Shown here: one piece after another, positions 53,453 to 61,361 of the stretch
Numbering within the stretch: the first letter of the stretch is position 1
Layout: each line of letters starts with the position of its first letter
Assembly (NCBI GenBank): GCA_963546395.1
Contig: CAUUMS010000009.1
Location: forward strand, 12,704-76,703
DNA length: 64,000 bases
Origin: Bacteroides_D sp963546395
GTDB lineage: Bacteria > Bacteroidota > Bacteroidia > Bacteroidales > CAJPTX01
Direction of reading: 5' to 3'
Position numbers and translations under genes: made by a program
Notes under the pieces: generated by a model
The model's database searches: none
Seen by the model: the letters and a program-made list of their open reading frames with translations, nothing else
Told to the model about the DNA's origin: nothing

Positions 53453-54367
53453 CTATTTGAAAAAGATTGCAATGATAAGCCCAGCTGCAAAGAGGAGGCT
53501 GTTCACCCCATTGAGAAGCATGAAGCTAGGGCCCACGCGGCGAATGTCCTCCGCAGAAAAGCGCGTATGCTGAAAGGCCAGAATGGCGGCAAAGAGCCCG
53601 AGCGGTGCCCAGCCCCACGCGGGGAGCCCCATCCGCCACACGGCCACGGCAAAGGCGAGCGGTGCCAGCACGTGGCAGATTCGGGCTACGAGGATGGCAC
53701 GCCTCCGCCCCAGACGCGAGGGCACGGAGTGCAACTGCTGCTCACGATCGAACGTCTCATCCTGCAAGGCGTACACGATGTCGAAGCCAGCCACCCAGAA
53801 GAGTATCCCGAGCCCTAGCAGCGTCTCAGCCCATCCGAATGCGCCGCGCACGGCCACCGAGGCTCCCAGCGGTGCGAGTGCAAGCGTGAGACCGAGCCAG
53901 AAGTGGCACAGCATGGTGTAATGCTTGGTGTGGCTATAGCCCAACAGCAGCACCAGCGCAATGGGCGACAGGTAGAGAGCCGTGCGGTTGGCCAGCCCCG
54001 CAGCCAGCACGAAGAGCACCGCATTGAGCGCCACGAACCATTTGGCCGCCCGCACCCCTATTTGCCCCGAGGGGATCTCGCGCCCCGCAGTGCGAGGATT
54101 CAGCGCATCGATGCGCCGATCGAGCACCCGATTGTAGCCCATGGCCGTATTGCGGGCAAACACCATGCACAGGAGCACCACCCCCACGGGAGCCCACGTC
54201 ATCTCGCCCCCCATGCGGAGGCTCCAGACTGTGGCTACCAGGGCGAACGGGAGCGCAAAGAGCGTGTGCGAGAACTTCACCAGCCGCAGCCAATGGGTCA
54301 CCGTCAGCCTGCGCAATGCGCCACTCGTCCCCGCTGCCTGCTCCCCCTGAGTTCCCATTGCTCCCAC
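53453..54367 (-). CDS. UbiA-type polyprenyltransferase (MqnP-like)
   Basis: 304 aa, about nine membrane helices. Two Asp-rich motifs bind the prenyl diphosphate: NRVLDRRIDALNPRTAGRE (first) and DIVYALQDETFDREQQLHSVP (second). FARNTAMGYNR and the SVPSRLG ending are typical of the 'ubiA_other' group, which in bacteria without ubiquinone serves the futalosine menaquinone pathway as MqnP. Bacteroidota use menaquinone, so this is the most likely role, but other mqn genes are not in the window. It follows folE by 30 nt and may share the umuD-folE transcript. Confidence 0.88.
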   Translation of the reverse strand: MGAMGTQGEQAAGTSGALRRLTVTHWLRLVKFSHTLFALPFALVATVWSLRMGGEMTWAPVGVVLLCMVFARNTAMGYNRVLDRRIDALNPRTAGREIPSGQIGVRAAKWFVALNAVLFVLAAGLANRTALYLSPIALVLLLGYSHTKHYTMLCHFWLGLTLALAPLGASVAVRGAFGWAETLLGLGILFWVAGFDIVYALQDETFDREQQLHSVPSRLGRRRAILVARICHVLAPLAFAVAVWRMGLPAWGWAPLGLFAAILAFQHTRFSAEDIRRVGPSFMLLNGVNSLLFAAGLIIAIFFK

Positions 54368-54397
54368 CAGTGATTTGACGCTACGCCGCGGGCAATG

Positions 54398-55048
54398 CTA
54401 GCCGATTTTACCCTTGATGAGCTGTATGAACTCCTCCCGCGTCTTGCTCTGCGTCATGAAGGCCCCCGTGAATGCCGAAGTAGTGGTGATGCTATTCTGC
54501 TTCTGCACCCCCCGGATCTGCATGCACATGTGCGCCGCCTCGATCACCACGGCTACCCCCACGGGGTTCAGCGTGTTCTGGATGCACTCCAGTATCTGGC
54601 GCGTGAGCCGCTCCTGCACCTGAAGACGGCGGGCGAATGCGTCCACCACCCTAGCCAGCTTGCTAAGCCCCGTGATGTAACCGTTGGGGATGTAGGCCAC
54701 GTGCGCCTTGCCGTAGAACGGCAGCAGGTGATGCTCGCAGAGCGAGTAGAGCTCGATGTCTTTCACAATCACCATCTGCTTGTAGTCCTCCTCGAAGCGG
54801 GCCGAGAGCAGTATAGACTCCGGATCGAGCAGATAGCCATGCGTGAGAAATTGCATGGACTTCGCCACCCGCTCGGGGGTCTTCAGCAGCCCCTCGCGCG
54901 AGGGATCCTCCCCCAGCAGAGCCAGGATGGCCCGGTAGTGCTCAGCCAGCTGCGCCGTGATGTCGGCATTCCAGTGCTCCAGCTTGCAATAGCCCGCGCT
55001 CTGCGGCTCATTTACCGGATCGCACTGGCTGTCATTCAATGGAGTCAT
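54398..55048 (-). CDS. folE: GTP cyclohydrolase I
   Basis: 216 aa from ATG 55048. It converts GTP to dihydroneopterin triphosphate, the first step to tetrahydrofolate. Seen: GEDPSREGLLKTPERVAKSM, SLCEHHLLPFYGKAHVAYIPN (zinc Cys/His), YITGLSKLARVVDAFARRLQVQERLT and VVIEAAHMCMQIRGVQKQ with the second zinc Cys. All active-site residues are present; length is standard. Preceded by umuD (26 nt gap) and followed by the UbiA-type gene. The longer open frame (to 55117) reaches into umuD and is not needed. Confidence 0.97.
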   Translation of the reverse strand: MTPLNDSQCDPVNEPQSAGYCKLEHWNADITAQLAEHYRAILALLGEDPSREGLLKTPERVAKSMQFLTHGYLLDPESILLSARFEEDYKQMVIVKDIELYSLCEHHLLPFYGKAHVAYIPNGYITGLSKLARVVDAFARRLQVQERLTRQILECIQNTLNPVGVAVVIEAAHMCMQIRGVQKQNSITTTSAFTGAFMTQSKTREEFIQLIKGKIG

Positions 55049-55074
55049 AGCAAAAAGCAACTCGTGGGGCCCGG

Positions 55075-55503
55075 CTAATGCGAGACCCGATGTATCACAT
55101 ACGTCACCACTCCCCACACCCGCCCATCGTCGTGGGGAAGAATCTCGATGGAGTCAACCCGCTCGCACTCCGACTCGAGGTAGACATCGCTGCCCCCTGC
55201 CCCGCCGATGCGGCGCAGGGCCATGTGGTCATCCACAAAGGCCACCACCATGTCACCAGGCCGGTAGGGCCGGCTGCGATCGACGATCAGCACATCGCCA
55301 TCATGCACGGCCTCGCCGAGCTGCGACTCGCCCACCACGCGGCAGAAAAAAGTGGACTCGGGGAAATGCACCAGCTCCCGATTCAAGTCTATCGGGGAAC
55401 GATAGGCCCCGGGCACCCCATGACGACCTGTCCCGAATGATATGGGCGTATTGTCCCCCGCCACCCTGCTAGCGGGGTGCGCAATGGGCTCGAACTCCAA
55501 CAT
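55075..55503 (-). CDS. umuD: UmuD-like S24 peptidase with altered catalytic dyad
   Basis: 142 aa from ATG 55503 (MLEFEPIAHP), close to the 139 of E. coli UmuD. Alignment by eye: IDLNRELVHFPESTFFCRVVGESQLG corresponds to IDLNxxLxxHPxxTYFxxxxGDSM, then HDGDVLIVDRS, GDMVVAFVDDHMALRRIG, and the end GVVTYVIHRV. The catalytic Ser is kept (GES) but followed by Gln, not Met, and the catalytic Lys (VKKL in E. coli) is Arg-Arg here, read from CGC CGC. Self-cleavage, which activates UmuD, may therefore be lost. Works with umuC, encoded 25 kb away. A TACCTTCG box lies right at its start. Confidence 0.85.
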   Translation of the reverse strand: MLEFEPIAHPASRVAGDNTPISFGTGRHGVPGAYRSPIDLNRELVHFPESTFFCRVVGESQLGEAVHDGDVLIVDRSRPYRPGDMVVAFVDDHMALRRIGGAGGSDVYLESECERVDSIEILPHDDGRVWGVVTYVIHRVSH

Positions 55504-55507
55504 GCCG

Positions 55508-55515
55508 CGAAGGTA
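55508..55515 (-). promoter_or_regulatory. near-consensus -7 box TACCTTCG of umuD
   Basis: One mismatch to TAnnTTTG, five bases before ATG 55503; a start of transcription here would give an almost leaderless message. Confidence 0.35.
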
Positions 55516-55622
55516 CCCAAAATATGAGTGCCCATCACGCATAGCGAAGCCCCAGCCGTTGCGCTACGCATCACCCCGCGCAAGCGCACCCAACGGCCCC
55601 TGGCGACGACGAGGCAACACCA

Positions 55623-55662
55623 TACCAAAGCCGTATTTGACCGACCAAATACGGCTTTGGTA
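55623..55662. repeat. palindromic element, copy 3 of 3
   Basis: TACCAAAGCCGTATTTG, loop ACCGAC, then its exact reverse complement: a perfect 17-bp inverted repeat. Same core as 11751-11784 and 30839-30882. Located 108 nt above the umuD -7-like box, in the gap between umuD and the PAP2 gene. Confidence 0.9.
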
Positions 55663-55832
55663 CGGAGATGATACGACAGATGTATGGCGAGGATCACCCG
55701 CACACCGCAGAGAAACGGCCCAGCGACGCGCACGCAGAGAGCATGCAGGCAAGTCGTCCACCCGCGTAGCACGCCACGAGGCACCACGCCCGTCCACCGT
55801 AGGAGAGCCCGAGCAGATGGGGGTGTGAAAAT

Positions 55833-56660
55833 CTAGAATTGGAGGGAGAGGGCCATCCCCACCGCGCGCTGCTCCAGCATGGGGGCGACCGAGAGGGCCA
55901 CGTGACCCGCAGATTCAGCAGCGCGACGGCGACGCGCCCGAAGCGCGCAGAGCATATCGTCCACGTGAGGCTGTAGGAGACGGCCGAACCAGGCGGCCGC
56001 AAGTCCCACGCCCGCGCCGGCCACCACGTCGCCGATCCAATGGCGGCGGTGGTATACGCGCATGGCCCCGGTGGAGATGGCAAGGCCGTAGCCTGCGGCA
56101 GCCACCCACGGGTACTGTGCCCCATACTCCATGCGCAGTAACTCGGCGCCCATGAAGGCCAGAGCCGTGTGCCCGCTCATGAAGCTGTTCCACCCACGGC
56201 GGTCGGGGCGTAGCGATATACGCATCAGCTTGACGGCATTCACCACGATTCCCATGGAGAGTGCCGCCACGGTGGCCGTTTCCGCAAAGTCGGTTCCCGA
56301 GGCTGAGTATCCCCGCACACCGGCAACACGCATACCCACCGCGGTGACGATGGGGCCCCACTGGATGACATCATCCACGCTCATCCACGATTCGCGGCGG
56401 TGAGAATACGTGTCTCGCCAATGGAAATTTGCCCCCGAGAGATGCACGCCCTTCACCAGGAGGAAGCCGGCACCCACAAGCATCACCGGCATGGCCCACT
56501 GGGCATGACTATGTAGCCTCGGCTGGGGAGGGCGGTAGATGGGCCACACGTCGGGGTCCGCAGCCCTGCTATGCGCGCACACGCACACCAGGGGGAGCAG
56601 GCTCAACGCAAGTCGCCCCAACCGTCCCAGCATCCGCACGCCGCCCGCAACTAGTCGCAC
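55833..56660 (-). CDS. PAP2 superfamily phosphatase, exported
   Basis: 275 aa from ATG 56660; an ATG at 56633 is also possible. Signal sequence or first helix at the N-terminus (LALSLLPLVCVCAHSRA). The acid-phosphatase motifs are intact: KLMRISLRP (KxxxxxxRP), SFMSGHTALAF (PSGH-type with the catalytic His), and MRVYHRRHWIGDVVAGAGVG (SRxxxxxHxxxD-type). Membrane helices surround the motifs. It probably dephosphorylates a lipid phosphate or diphosphate such as undecaprenyl-PP or lipid A. It follows riboflavin synthase by 8 nt. The C-terminal tail is Arg-rich and family-atypical. Confidence 0.9.
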   Translation of the reverse strand: MRLVAGGVRMLGRLGRLALSLLPLVCVCAHSRAADPDVWPIYRPPQPRLHSHAQWAMPVMLVGAGFLLVKGVHLSGANFHWRDTYSHRRESWMSVDDVIQWGPIVTAVGMRVAGVRGYSASGTDFAETATVAALSMGIVVNAVKLMRISLRPDRRGWNSFMSGHTALAFMGAELLRMEYGAQYPWVAAAGYGLAISTGAMRVYHRRHWIGDVVAGAGVGLAAAWFGRLLQPHVDDMLCALRARRRRAAESAGHVALSVAPMLEQRAVGMALSLQF

Positions 56661-56668
56661 ACGCTGCG

Positions 56669-57268
56669 CTAAGCTCCCCGGTAGGCCTCGAGCAGGCGGG
56701 CAATGTATTTGCCCACGATGTCGAACTCAAGGTTCACCTGCGTGCCGGGCTCTATGGTCTGGAAGTTGGTGTTATCGTGCGTGTAGGGGATGATGGCCAC
56801 CTGAAAGCCATCGGGCTGCGAGTTGACCACCGTGAGGCTCACCCCGTTGACGGTGATGGAGCCCTTCTCCACCGTGATAGCACCTGGCCGCGGCTCGTAG
56901 CGGAAGGTGTACACCCAGCTCCCATCCTTGGCCTCCACCTGGGTGCAGGTGGCTGTCTGATCCACATGGCCCTGGACGATGTGCCCATCAAGACGGGCAT
57001 CAAGGCGCATGGAACGTTCGAGGTTCACCAGATCACCCTCTTTGAGGCGGCCGAGATTCGACTTGAGTAGCGTCTCCTCAATGGCCGTGACGGTGTACAT
57101 TCCCTCGCGGGAGAGGTCGACCACCGTGAGGCATACCCCGTTATGGGCCACGCTCTGGTCTATAGTCAGCTCGTGCGCAAAGGGGCAGCTGAGCGTGATG
57201 TGCAGATTGGATCCCTCCCGTTGCAGAGCGCGCACGCACCCCACACATTCCACAATACCCGAGAACAT
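56669..57268 (-). CDS. ribE: riboflavin synthase alpha chain
   Basis: 199 aa from ATG 57268 (MFSGIVECVG). Two lumazine-synthase-type beta-barrel halves: the first has MFSGIVE, SVAHNGVCLTV and the inter-domain segment; the second repeats as GHIVQGHVDQTA and GSITVNGVSLTV. It joins two 6,7-dimethyl-8-ribityllumazine molecules to give riboflavin. Length is normal for the alpha chain. It lies between fabH (68 nt upstream) and the PAP2 gene. The frame is open to 57304 but the family start is 57268. Confidence 0.96.
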   Translation of the reverse strand: MFSGIVECVGCVRALQREGSNLHITLSCPFAHELTIDQSVAHNGVCLTVVDLSREGMYTVTAIEETLLKSNLGRLKEGDLVNLERSMRLDARLDGHIVQGHVDQTATCTQVEAKDGSWVYTFRYEPRPGAITVEKGSITVNGVSLTVVNSQPDGFQVAIIPYTHDNTNFQTIEPGTQVNLEFDIVGKYIARLLEAYRGA

Positions 57269-57336
57269 GGGTGACGATATTTTACATTTGATTGTTGGGG
57301 ACAAGCTTTCCCGCAGGGCTCGATGCGCCGAGGGGA

Positions 57337-58335
57337 TTACTTGCCGTCGTAGGCCCAGCGCACGTAGAGGGCACCCCAGGTGAATCCCGCGCCGAAGGTG
57401 GCAATGATCAGGTTGTCACCCTTACGCAGCTTCGATTCCCACTCCCAGAGACAGAGGGGTATCGTCCCGCTGGTGGTGTTGCCGTAACGCTGGATGTTCA
57501 CCATCACCTTCTCGGGGGAGAGGCCCATGCGCTTTCCCGTGGCATCAATGATGCGCAGGTTGGCCTGGTGCGGCACCAGCCAGGTAACAGTGTCGGGCCC
57601 CAGGCCGTTACGCTCCATCACCTCCACAGCCGTATCGGCCATGTGGGAGACGGCAGCCTTGAAGACCGGCTGGCCGTCCTGGAACACGTAGTGCTGCCGC
57701 TTCTGCACGGTCTCGATGCTCGCCGGATGGCAAGAGCCCCCCGCCGTCTGGTAGAGGTACTTACGGCCCGAGCCATCCACTTGCATTTTGGCATCTATGA
57801 GGCCATAGCCCTCGTCATTGGGCTCCACGAGCACCGCGCCAGCCCCGTCGCCGAAGATGGGGCACGTGGTACGATCCTCGTAGTTGATGATGGACGACAT
57901 CTTGTCGGCCCCCACCACGATGACCTTCTTGTGCGTACCCGACTCCACGAACTTCGAGGCGGTGACCAGGGCATACAAAAAGCTGGAGCAGCCCGCATTG
58001 ATGTCGTAGCCGAAGGCGTTCTTAATGCCAGCTTTGTCGGATATGATGTTGGCGGTGGCCGGGAACTGCATGTCCGGGGTCACGGTGCCGCATATCAGCA
58101 TGTCCACCTCGTCGGGGTCGGTGTCCGTCTTGCGTAGCAGATCCTGCACGGCATGGATGGCCATATCGCTCGACCCGAGGCCTTCCCCCTTGAGGATACG
58201 ACGCTCCTTGATGCCGATGCGCGTCATGATCCACTCGTCGGACGTGTCCACGAGGCGGCTAAGCTCCTCGTTGGTGAGCACGTACTCCGGCACGTAGCCC
58301 GCTACCCCCGTGATCGCTGCGTGTATCTTAGACAT
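57337..58335 (-). CDS. fabH: 3-oxoacyl-[acyl-carrier-protein] synthase III
   Basis: 332 aa from ATG 58335 (MSKIHAAITGVAGYVPE). It condenses acetyl-CoA with malonyl-ACP to start fatty acid synthesis. The catalytic triad is visible: Cys in DINAGCSSFLYAL (about 116), His in WLVPHQANLRI, and Asn in YGNTTSGTIPLCL. Length is slightly over E. coli's 317. The start overlaps the end of plsX by 8 nt, an arrangement shared with many bacteria, and both are preceded by rpmF and DUF177. Confidence 0.97.
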   Translation of the reverse strand: MSKIHAAITGVAGYVPEYVLTNEELSRLVDTSDEWIMTRIGIKERRILKGEGLGSSDMAIHAVQDLLRKTDTDPDEVDMLICGTVTPDMQFPATANIISDKAGIKNAFGYDINAGCSSFLYALVTASKFVESGTHKKVIVVGADKMSSIINYEDRTTCPIFGDGAGAVLVEPNDEGYGLIDAKMQVDGSGRKYLYQTAGGSCHPASIETVQKRQHYVFQDGQPVFKAAVSHMADTAVEVMERNGLGPDTVTWLVPHQANLRIIDATGKRMGLSPEKVMVNIQRYGNTTSGTIPLCLWEWESKLRKGDNLIIATFGAGFTWGALYVRWAYDGK

Positions 58336-59275
58336 CTGCAAAAGCTCCTTTAAATTTCTCGCACAGTTTGGAGGCGATCACCATGCCCGTCTGGCGGATC
58401 ATATTGCTGATAGCCTTCCCCGTGGAGACTCCGTGCCCGATGATGACCGGGGCGTTGACCCCCAGCACGGGCGTACCACCGTAGTGCTCGAAGTTAAAGC
58501 GATCGAAAACCGCATCGTCAATGCCCCGACGGCGTGTCATGAGATAGAACGACTCGGCCAGCTTGAGCACCACGTTACCGACGAACCCATCGGTGACCAC
58601 CACGTCCACGCGCTGGTTGGTGAGCAGCTCATTCCCCTCGACATTGCCGATGAAGTGGAACTTGCCGCCCTCGCGCATGAGCTCGTGGGTTTGCTTGGTG
58701 ATGAGGTTGCCCTTCTCGGGCTCCCCCCCGATGCTCAGAAGGCCTATGCGGGGCTTTTCGATGCCGAAGACAAACTGCGCGTATAGCGAGCCCAACAGGC
58801 CGTACTGCACCAGCACCTCGGGCTTGCAATCGGCGTTGAGCCCCACGTCAAGCAGCAGGTTGTAGCTCTTCTCGCCCACGGGGATGTACGCGGCAATGCC
58901 CGGGCGGAGTATCCCCGGCACGGGCTTGATGTACGACATGGTGCCGGCCATCATGGCGCCGGTGTTCCCCGCGCTAGCAAAGCCATCGATAGCACCTTTG
59001 GCCAGGTGCTGAAAACCGACCGTGATGCTAGAATCGCTCTTCTTGGCGATGGATTGGACGGGGTGGTCACTCATGGTGATCACCTCGGAGCAATGCACCA
59101 CCTCGTAGTCATCGATGTTGGCGTTGCGGCTGCGAAACTCGGGCTCGAGTGCTTCCCGATCGCCAAAGAGCACGATCTGGGTATCCGCATCCGTCCACTG
59201 CCTCGCCAGCAGCACACCTTCCACGGCTGCCGCGGGGGCAAAATCGCCCCCCATGGCATCTAATCCGATCCTCAT
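58328..59275 (-). CDS. plsX: phosphate acyltransferase PlsX
   Basis: 315 aa. It converts acyl-ACP to acyl-phosphate, the donor for PlsY in phospholipid synthesis; peripheral to the inner membrane. Family starts MRIGLDAMGGDFAPAAAVEG and proceeds with FASAGNTGAMMAG, IPVGEKSYNLLLDVGLNADCKPE, NVEGNELLTNQRVDVVVTDGFVGNVVLKLAE and APVIIGHGVSTGKAISNMIR, all present. Co-transcribed with rpmF (upstream 39 nt) and fabH (overlap). Confidence 0.97.
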   Translation of the reverse strand: MRIGLDAMGGDFAPAAAVEGVLLARQWTDADTQIVLFGDREALEPEFRSRNANIDDYEVVHCSEVITMSDHPVQSIAKKSDSSITVGFQHLAKGAIDGFASAGNTGAMMAGTMSYIKPVPGILRPGIAAYIPVGEKSYNLLLDVGLNADCKPEVLVQYGLLGSLYAQFVFGIEKPRIGLLSIGGEPEKGNLITKQTHELMREGGKFHFIGNVEGNELLTNQRVDVVVTDGFVGNVVLKLAESFYLMTRRRGIDDAVFDRFNFEHYGGTPVLGVNAPVIIGHGVSTGKAISNMIRQTGMVIASKLCEKFKGAFADV

Positions 59276-59314
59276 GTGTAGCCCAACTCCTCTCGTTGGT
59301 GATGGCAGGAAGGC

Positions 59315-59506
59315 CTACTTCTGCTCGGCCTCGCTACGAACCACAAGCTGCTGGCCGCGGTAGTACCCGCACTCGGGGCACACGTGGTGCCGCTCGATCA
59401 TGGTCCCGCAGTTGGAGCACTCGCTCAGCGTGGGGAGGCTCAGGGCATGATGCGAGCGACGGTTGTCGCGGCGCTGCTTTGAGGTTTTCGATTTAGGATG
59501 TGCCAT
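59315..59506 (-). CDS. rpmF: 50S ribosomal protein L32
   Basis: 63 aa. Zinc-ribbon ribosomal protein: MAHPKSKTSKQRRDNRRSHH lead, then CSNCGTMIERHHVCPECGYYRG with four Cys (C-x2-C...C-x2-C), which places it in the C+ (zinc-binding) form. It sits between DUF177 and plsX, the standard cluster. Confidence 0.97.
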   Translation of the reverse strand: MAHPKSKTSKQRRDNRRSHHALSLPTLSECSNCGTMIERHHVCPECGYYRGQQLVVRSEAEQK

Positions 59507-59534
59507 GGCTGATATCTTCTTTGTGCGTCAGACG

Positions 59535-60089
59535 CTATTCTGTTTCTCGTTGGCATAAAGTGCCCCGTAGCTCACGGAGCATGTCGCCGGCCTGTGCCCC
59601 CAGGGCGATTCCGCCCTCGTGCACCTGGCAGGCATCAATGCGTGCCCGCATGGCCGGATCGCAGTCCGACTCGCTCGTTCCCTCCACGCCATGGTACCGG
59701 CGCATGGGGAGCGACAGGTAGATGCTCTCACGGATGTACGGTGCAATGTCCACCTGATCCTCGTGCTCGGGCACCTCCCACAGCTCGTCGTCCATGGAGA
59801 GCTCGTGGCAGGCTGCACGTTGCAACACCAGCTGCCCCTTGTAGCTGAGAGGCAGATCGAACGCCTTCAGGCAGCGATCGCAGGGCACACGCACTGTCCC
59901 GTGCATCGCTACGTCCACGTGGCACAGGTTCCCGTCACGCACGGCATGCACCCGCACGGTCATGGATCCGCCCATGACATCCCAGGCCTCCTCATTGCGG
60001 AGGAAGTCGTCCCCGACGCATCCGTCGAGCGACGTTTCCCGGGGGGCAGTATCCCCGATGGGTACGATGAAATGCAACAATTCGGGCAC
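59535..60089 (-). CDS. DUF177 (YceD) ribosome-associated protein
   Basis: About 184 aa from GTG 60089 (VPELLHFIVPIGD). The family core is MHGTVRVPCDRCLKAFDLPL with the PCDRCL motif; DDELWEVPEHEDQVDIAPYIRESIYLSLPM follows, typical of YceD, which helps 23S rRNA processing in other bacteria. There is no ATG at the family start. The open frame reaches a TTG at 60116, but the TACCTTTG box at 60114-60121 covers it, so the real start must be downstream: GTG 60089 or TTG 60080/60077. The first gene of the DUF177-rpmF-plsX-fabH run. Confidence 0.85.
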   Translation of the reverse strand: MPELLHFIVPIGDTAPRETSLDGCVGDDFLRNEEAWDVMGGSMTVRVHAVRDGNLCHVDVAMHGTVRVPCDRCLKAFDLPLSYKGQLVLQRAACHELSMDDELWEVPEHEDQVDIAPYIRESIYLSLPMRRYHGVEGTSESDCDPAMRARIDACQVHEGGIALGAQAGDMLRELRGTLCQRETE

Positions 60090-60113
60090 CGACGTACTAC
60101 GCTTAGTAACGCG

Positions 60114-60121
60114 CAAAGGTA
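60114..60121 (-). promoter_or_regulatory. -7 box TACCTTTG of the DUF177-rpmF-plsX-fabH run
   Basis: Exact match on minus; the message would have a very short leader. Confidence 0.75.
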
Positions 60122-60227
60122 GAAAAAGAATTCAAACGCATTGACCGGGCCTGCTGGGGTACCACCGCGTATCCCCCTATCCTGGCATGAATGAATCTCA
60201 GGGCTGAAGGGCAGATTATGGGACTAC

Positions 60228-61361
60228 TCAGAGTCGATTTCGCTTGATGAGCCTGAAGTGGCTCATGCCCATGTCGGTGAAGACGATATTGGCATTCGCA
60301 TTGCGCATAATGTTCTGCTGCGCAGTGGCGTATTCGTCTAGCAGGTAGCCCACGTTACGCCCGTTGATGTAGGGAGAAACGGCCTTGGCGAATTTGCGCT
60401 CCTCGCCCAGGAGGTAGCAGAGCTGATCGAGCCCCAAATTGAGCATGAGGATCTCCCGCAGCATGGCGGCAAAATAGCGCAGCATAGCCTTCTGCTCCTC
60501 GCGCCCGAGGTCGGTCACCTGCTCAACCCAGTCGAAGAGTGCCTCAGCATTCGAGGTGAAGGCGATGCGGTAGAGTGCTCGCTGGAGCTCGAAGTAGGGG
60601 CTGACGGCTTGCCCGCTGGCTAGGGCTAAAGCCTGACGGTAGTTACCCCGGCTGACACGAGCGATGTCCTGGGCTAATGACTGCGCGGTGCCCTGGGCCT
60701 CTAGCGCGCTAGCCACGCACTCCTCGGGCACTGGCTGAAGGGCTATCTGCTGCAAGCGCGAAAGCACGGTGGGTAGAATGTCCTCCGGGTGATGGCTCAC
60801 GAACAGGAAGTGCGTGCCCTCGGGTGGCTCCTCCACGATCTTCAGCAGGCGATTAGCTGCCACTGGGTGCAGACGCTCGGGGAGCCACACCAGCATGAAA
60901 CGGTAATCGATCTCGTAGCTCTTGTACCACAGGGCCTCCACAACCTTCTCGGCCGCCTTGGCAGAGATATTCCCCTGCTTGGTAGCGTCCCCCAGACGCT
61001 CATACCAGTCCATTTCATTGGCGTAGGGGGTCTCTAGCAGCATCTCGCGCCACTGGGCCATGACGGCAGCCTCTGTCCCCTCGCTCCCCTCCTTCACGGC
61101 CCCGCTGATGAGTGGCATGCAGAAGTGCAAATCGACCTGCGTGAGGGCTGCCATTTTACGGCAAGTAGGGCATTGGCCACATGAGTCAGTCTCGCCCCGC
61201 TGCTTGCACGCCATGTACTGCGCAAAGGCCAGGGCGAGTGGCAAACCGCCTGTCCCCTCGGCACCCGAGATGAGCAGCGCATGCGGCACCCGGTGCTCGG
61301 CCACGCTTTGCAACAGACGACGCTTGGCCTCTGCCTGCCCAACGATGTCGCTAAAGCGCAT
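60228..61361 (-). CDS. holB: DNA polymerase III delta-prime subunit
   Basis: 377 aa, AAA+ clamp-loader subunit. The N-terminal segment reads FSDIVGQAEAKRRLLQSVAEHRVPHALLISGAEGTGG, where the Walker A lacks the Lys (GTGGLP), as usual for the non-ATPase delta-prime. The zinc module has CKQRGETDSCGQCPTC. Sensor and arginine-finger region RLHPVAANRLLKIVEEPPEGTHFLFVSHHPEDILPTVLSR is conserved. The start overlaps the end of waaA by 11 nt, so the two are translated together. Confidence 0.93.
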   Translation of the reverse strand: MRFSDIVGQAEAKRRLLQSVAEHRVPHALLISGAEGTGGLPLALAFAQYMACKQRGETDSCGQCPTCRKMAALTQVDLHFCMPLISGAVKEGSEGTEAAVMAQWREMLLETPYANEMDWYERLGDATKQGNISAKAAEKVVEALWYKSYEIDYRFMLVWLPERLHPVAANRLLKIVEEPPEGTHFLFVSHHPEDILPTVLSRLQQIALQPVPEECVASALEAQGTAQSLAQDIARVSRGNYRQALALASGQAVSPYFELQRALYRIAFTSNAEALFDWVEQVTDLGREEQKAMLRYFAAMLREILMLNLGLDQLCYLLGEERKFAKAVSPYINGRNVGYLLDEYATAQQNIMRNANANIVFTDMGMSHFRLIKRNRL

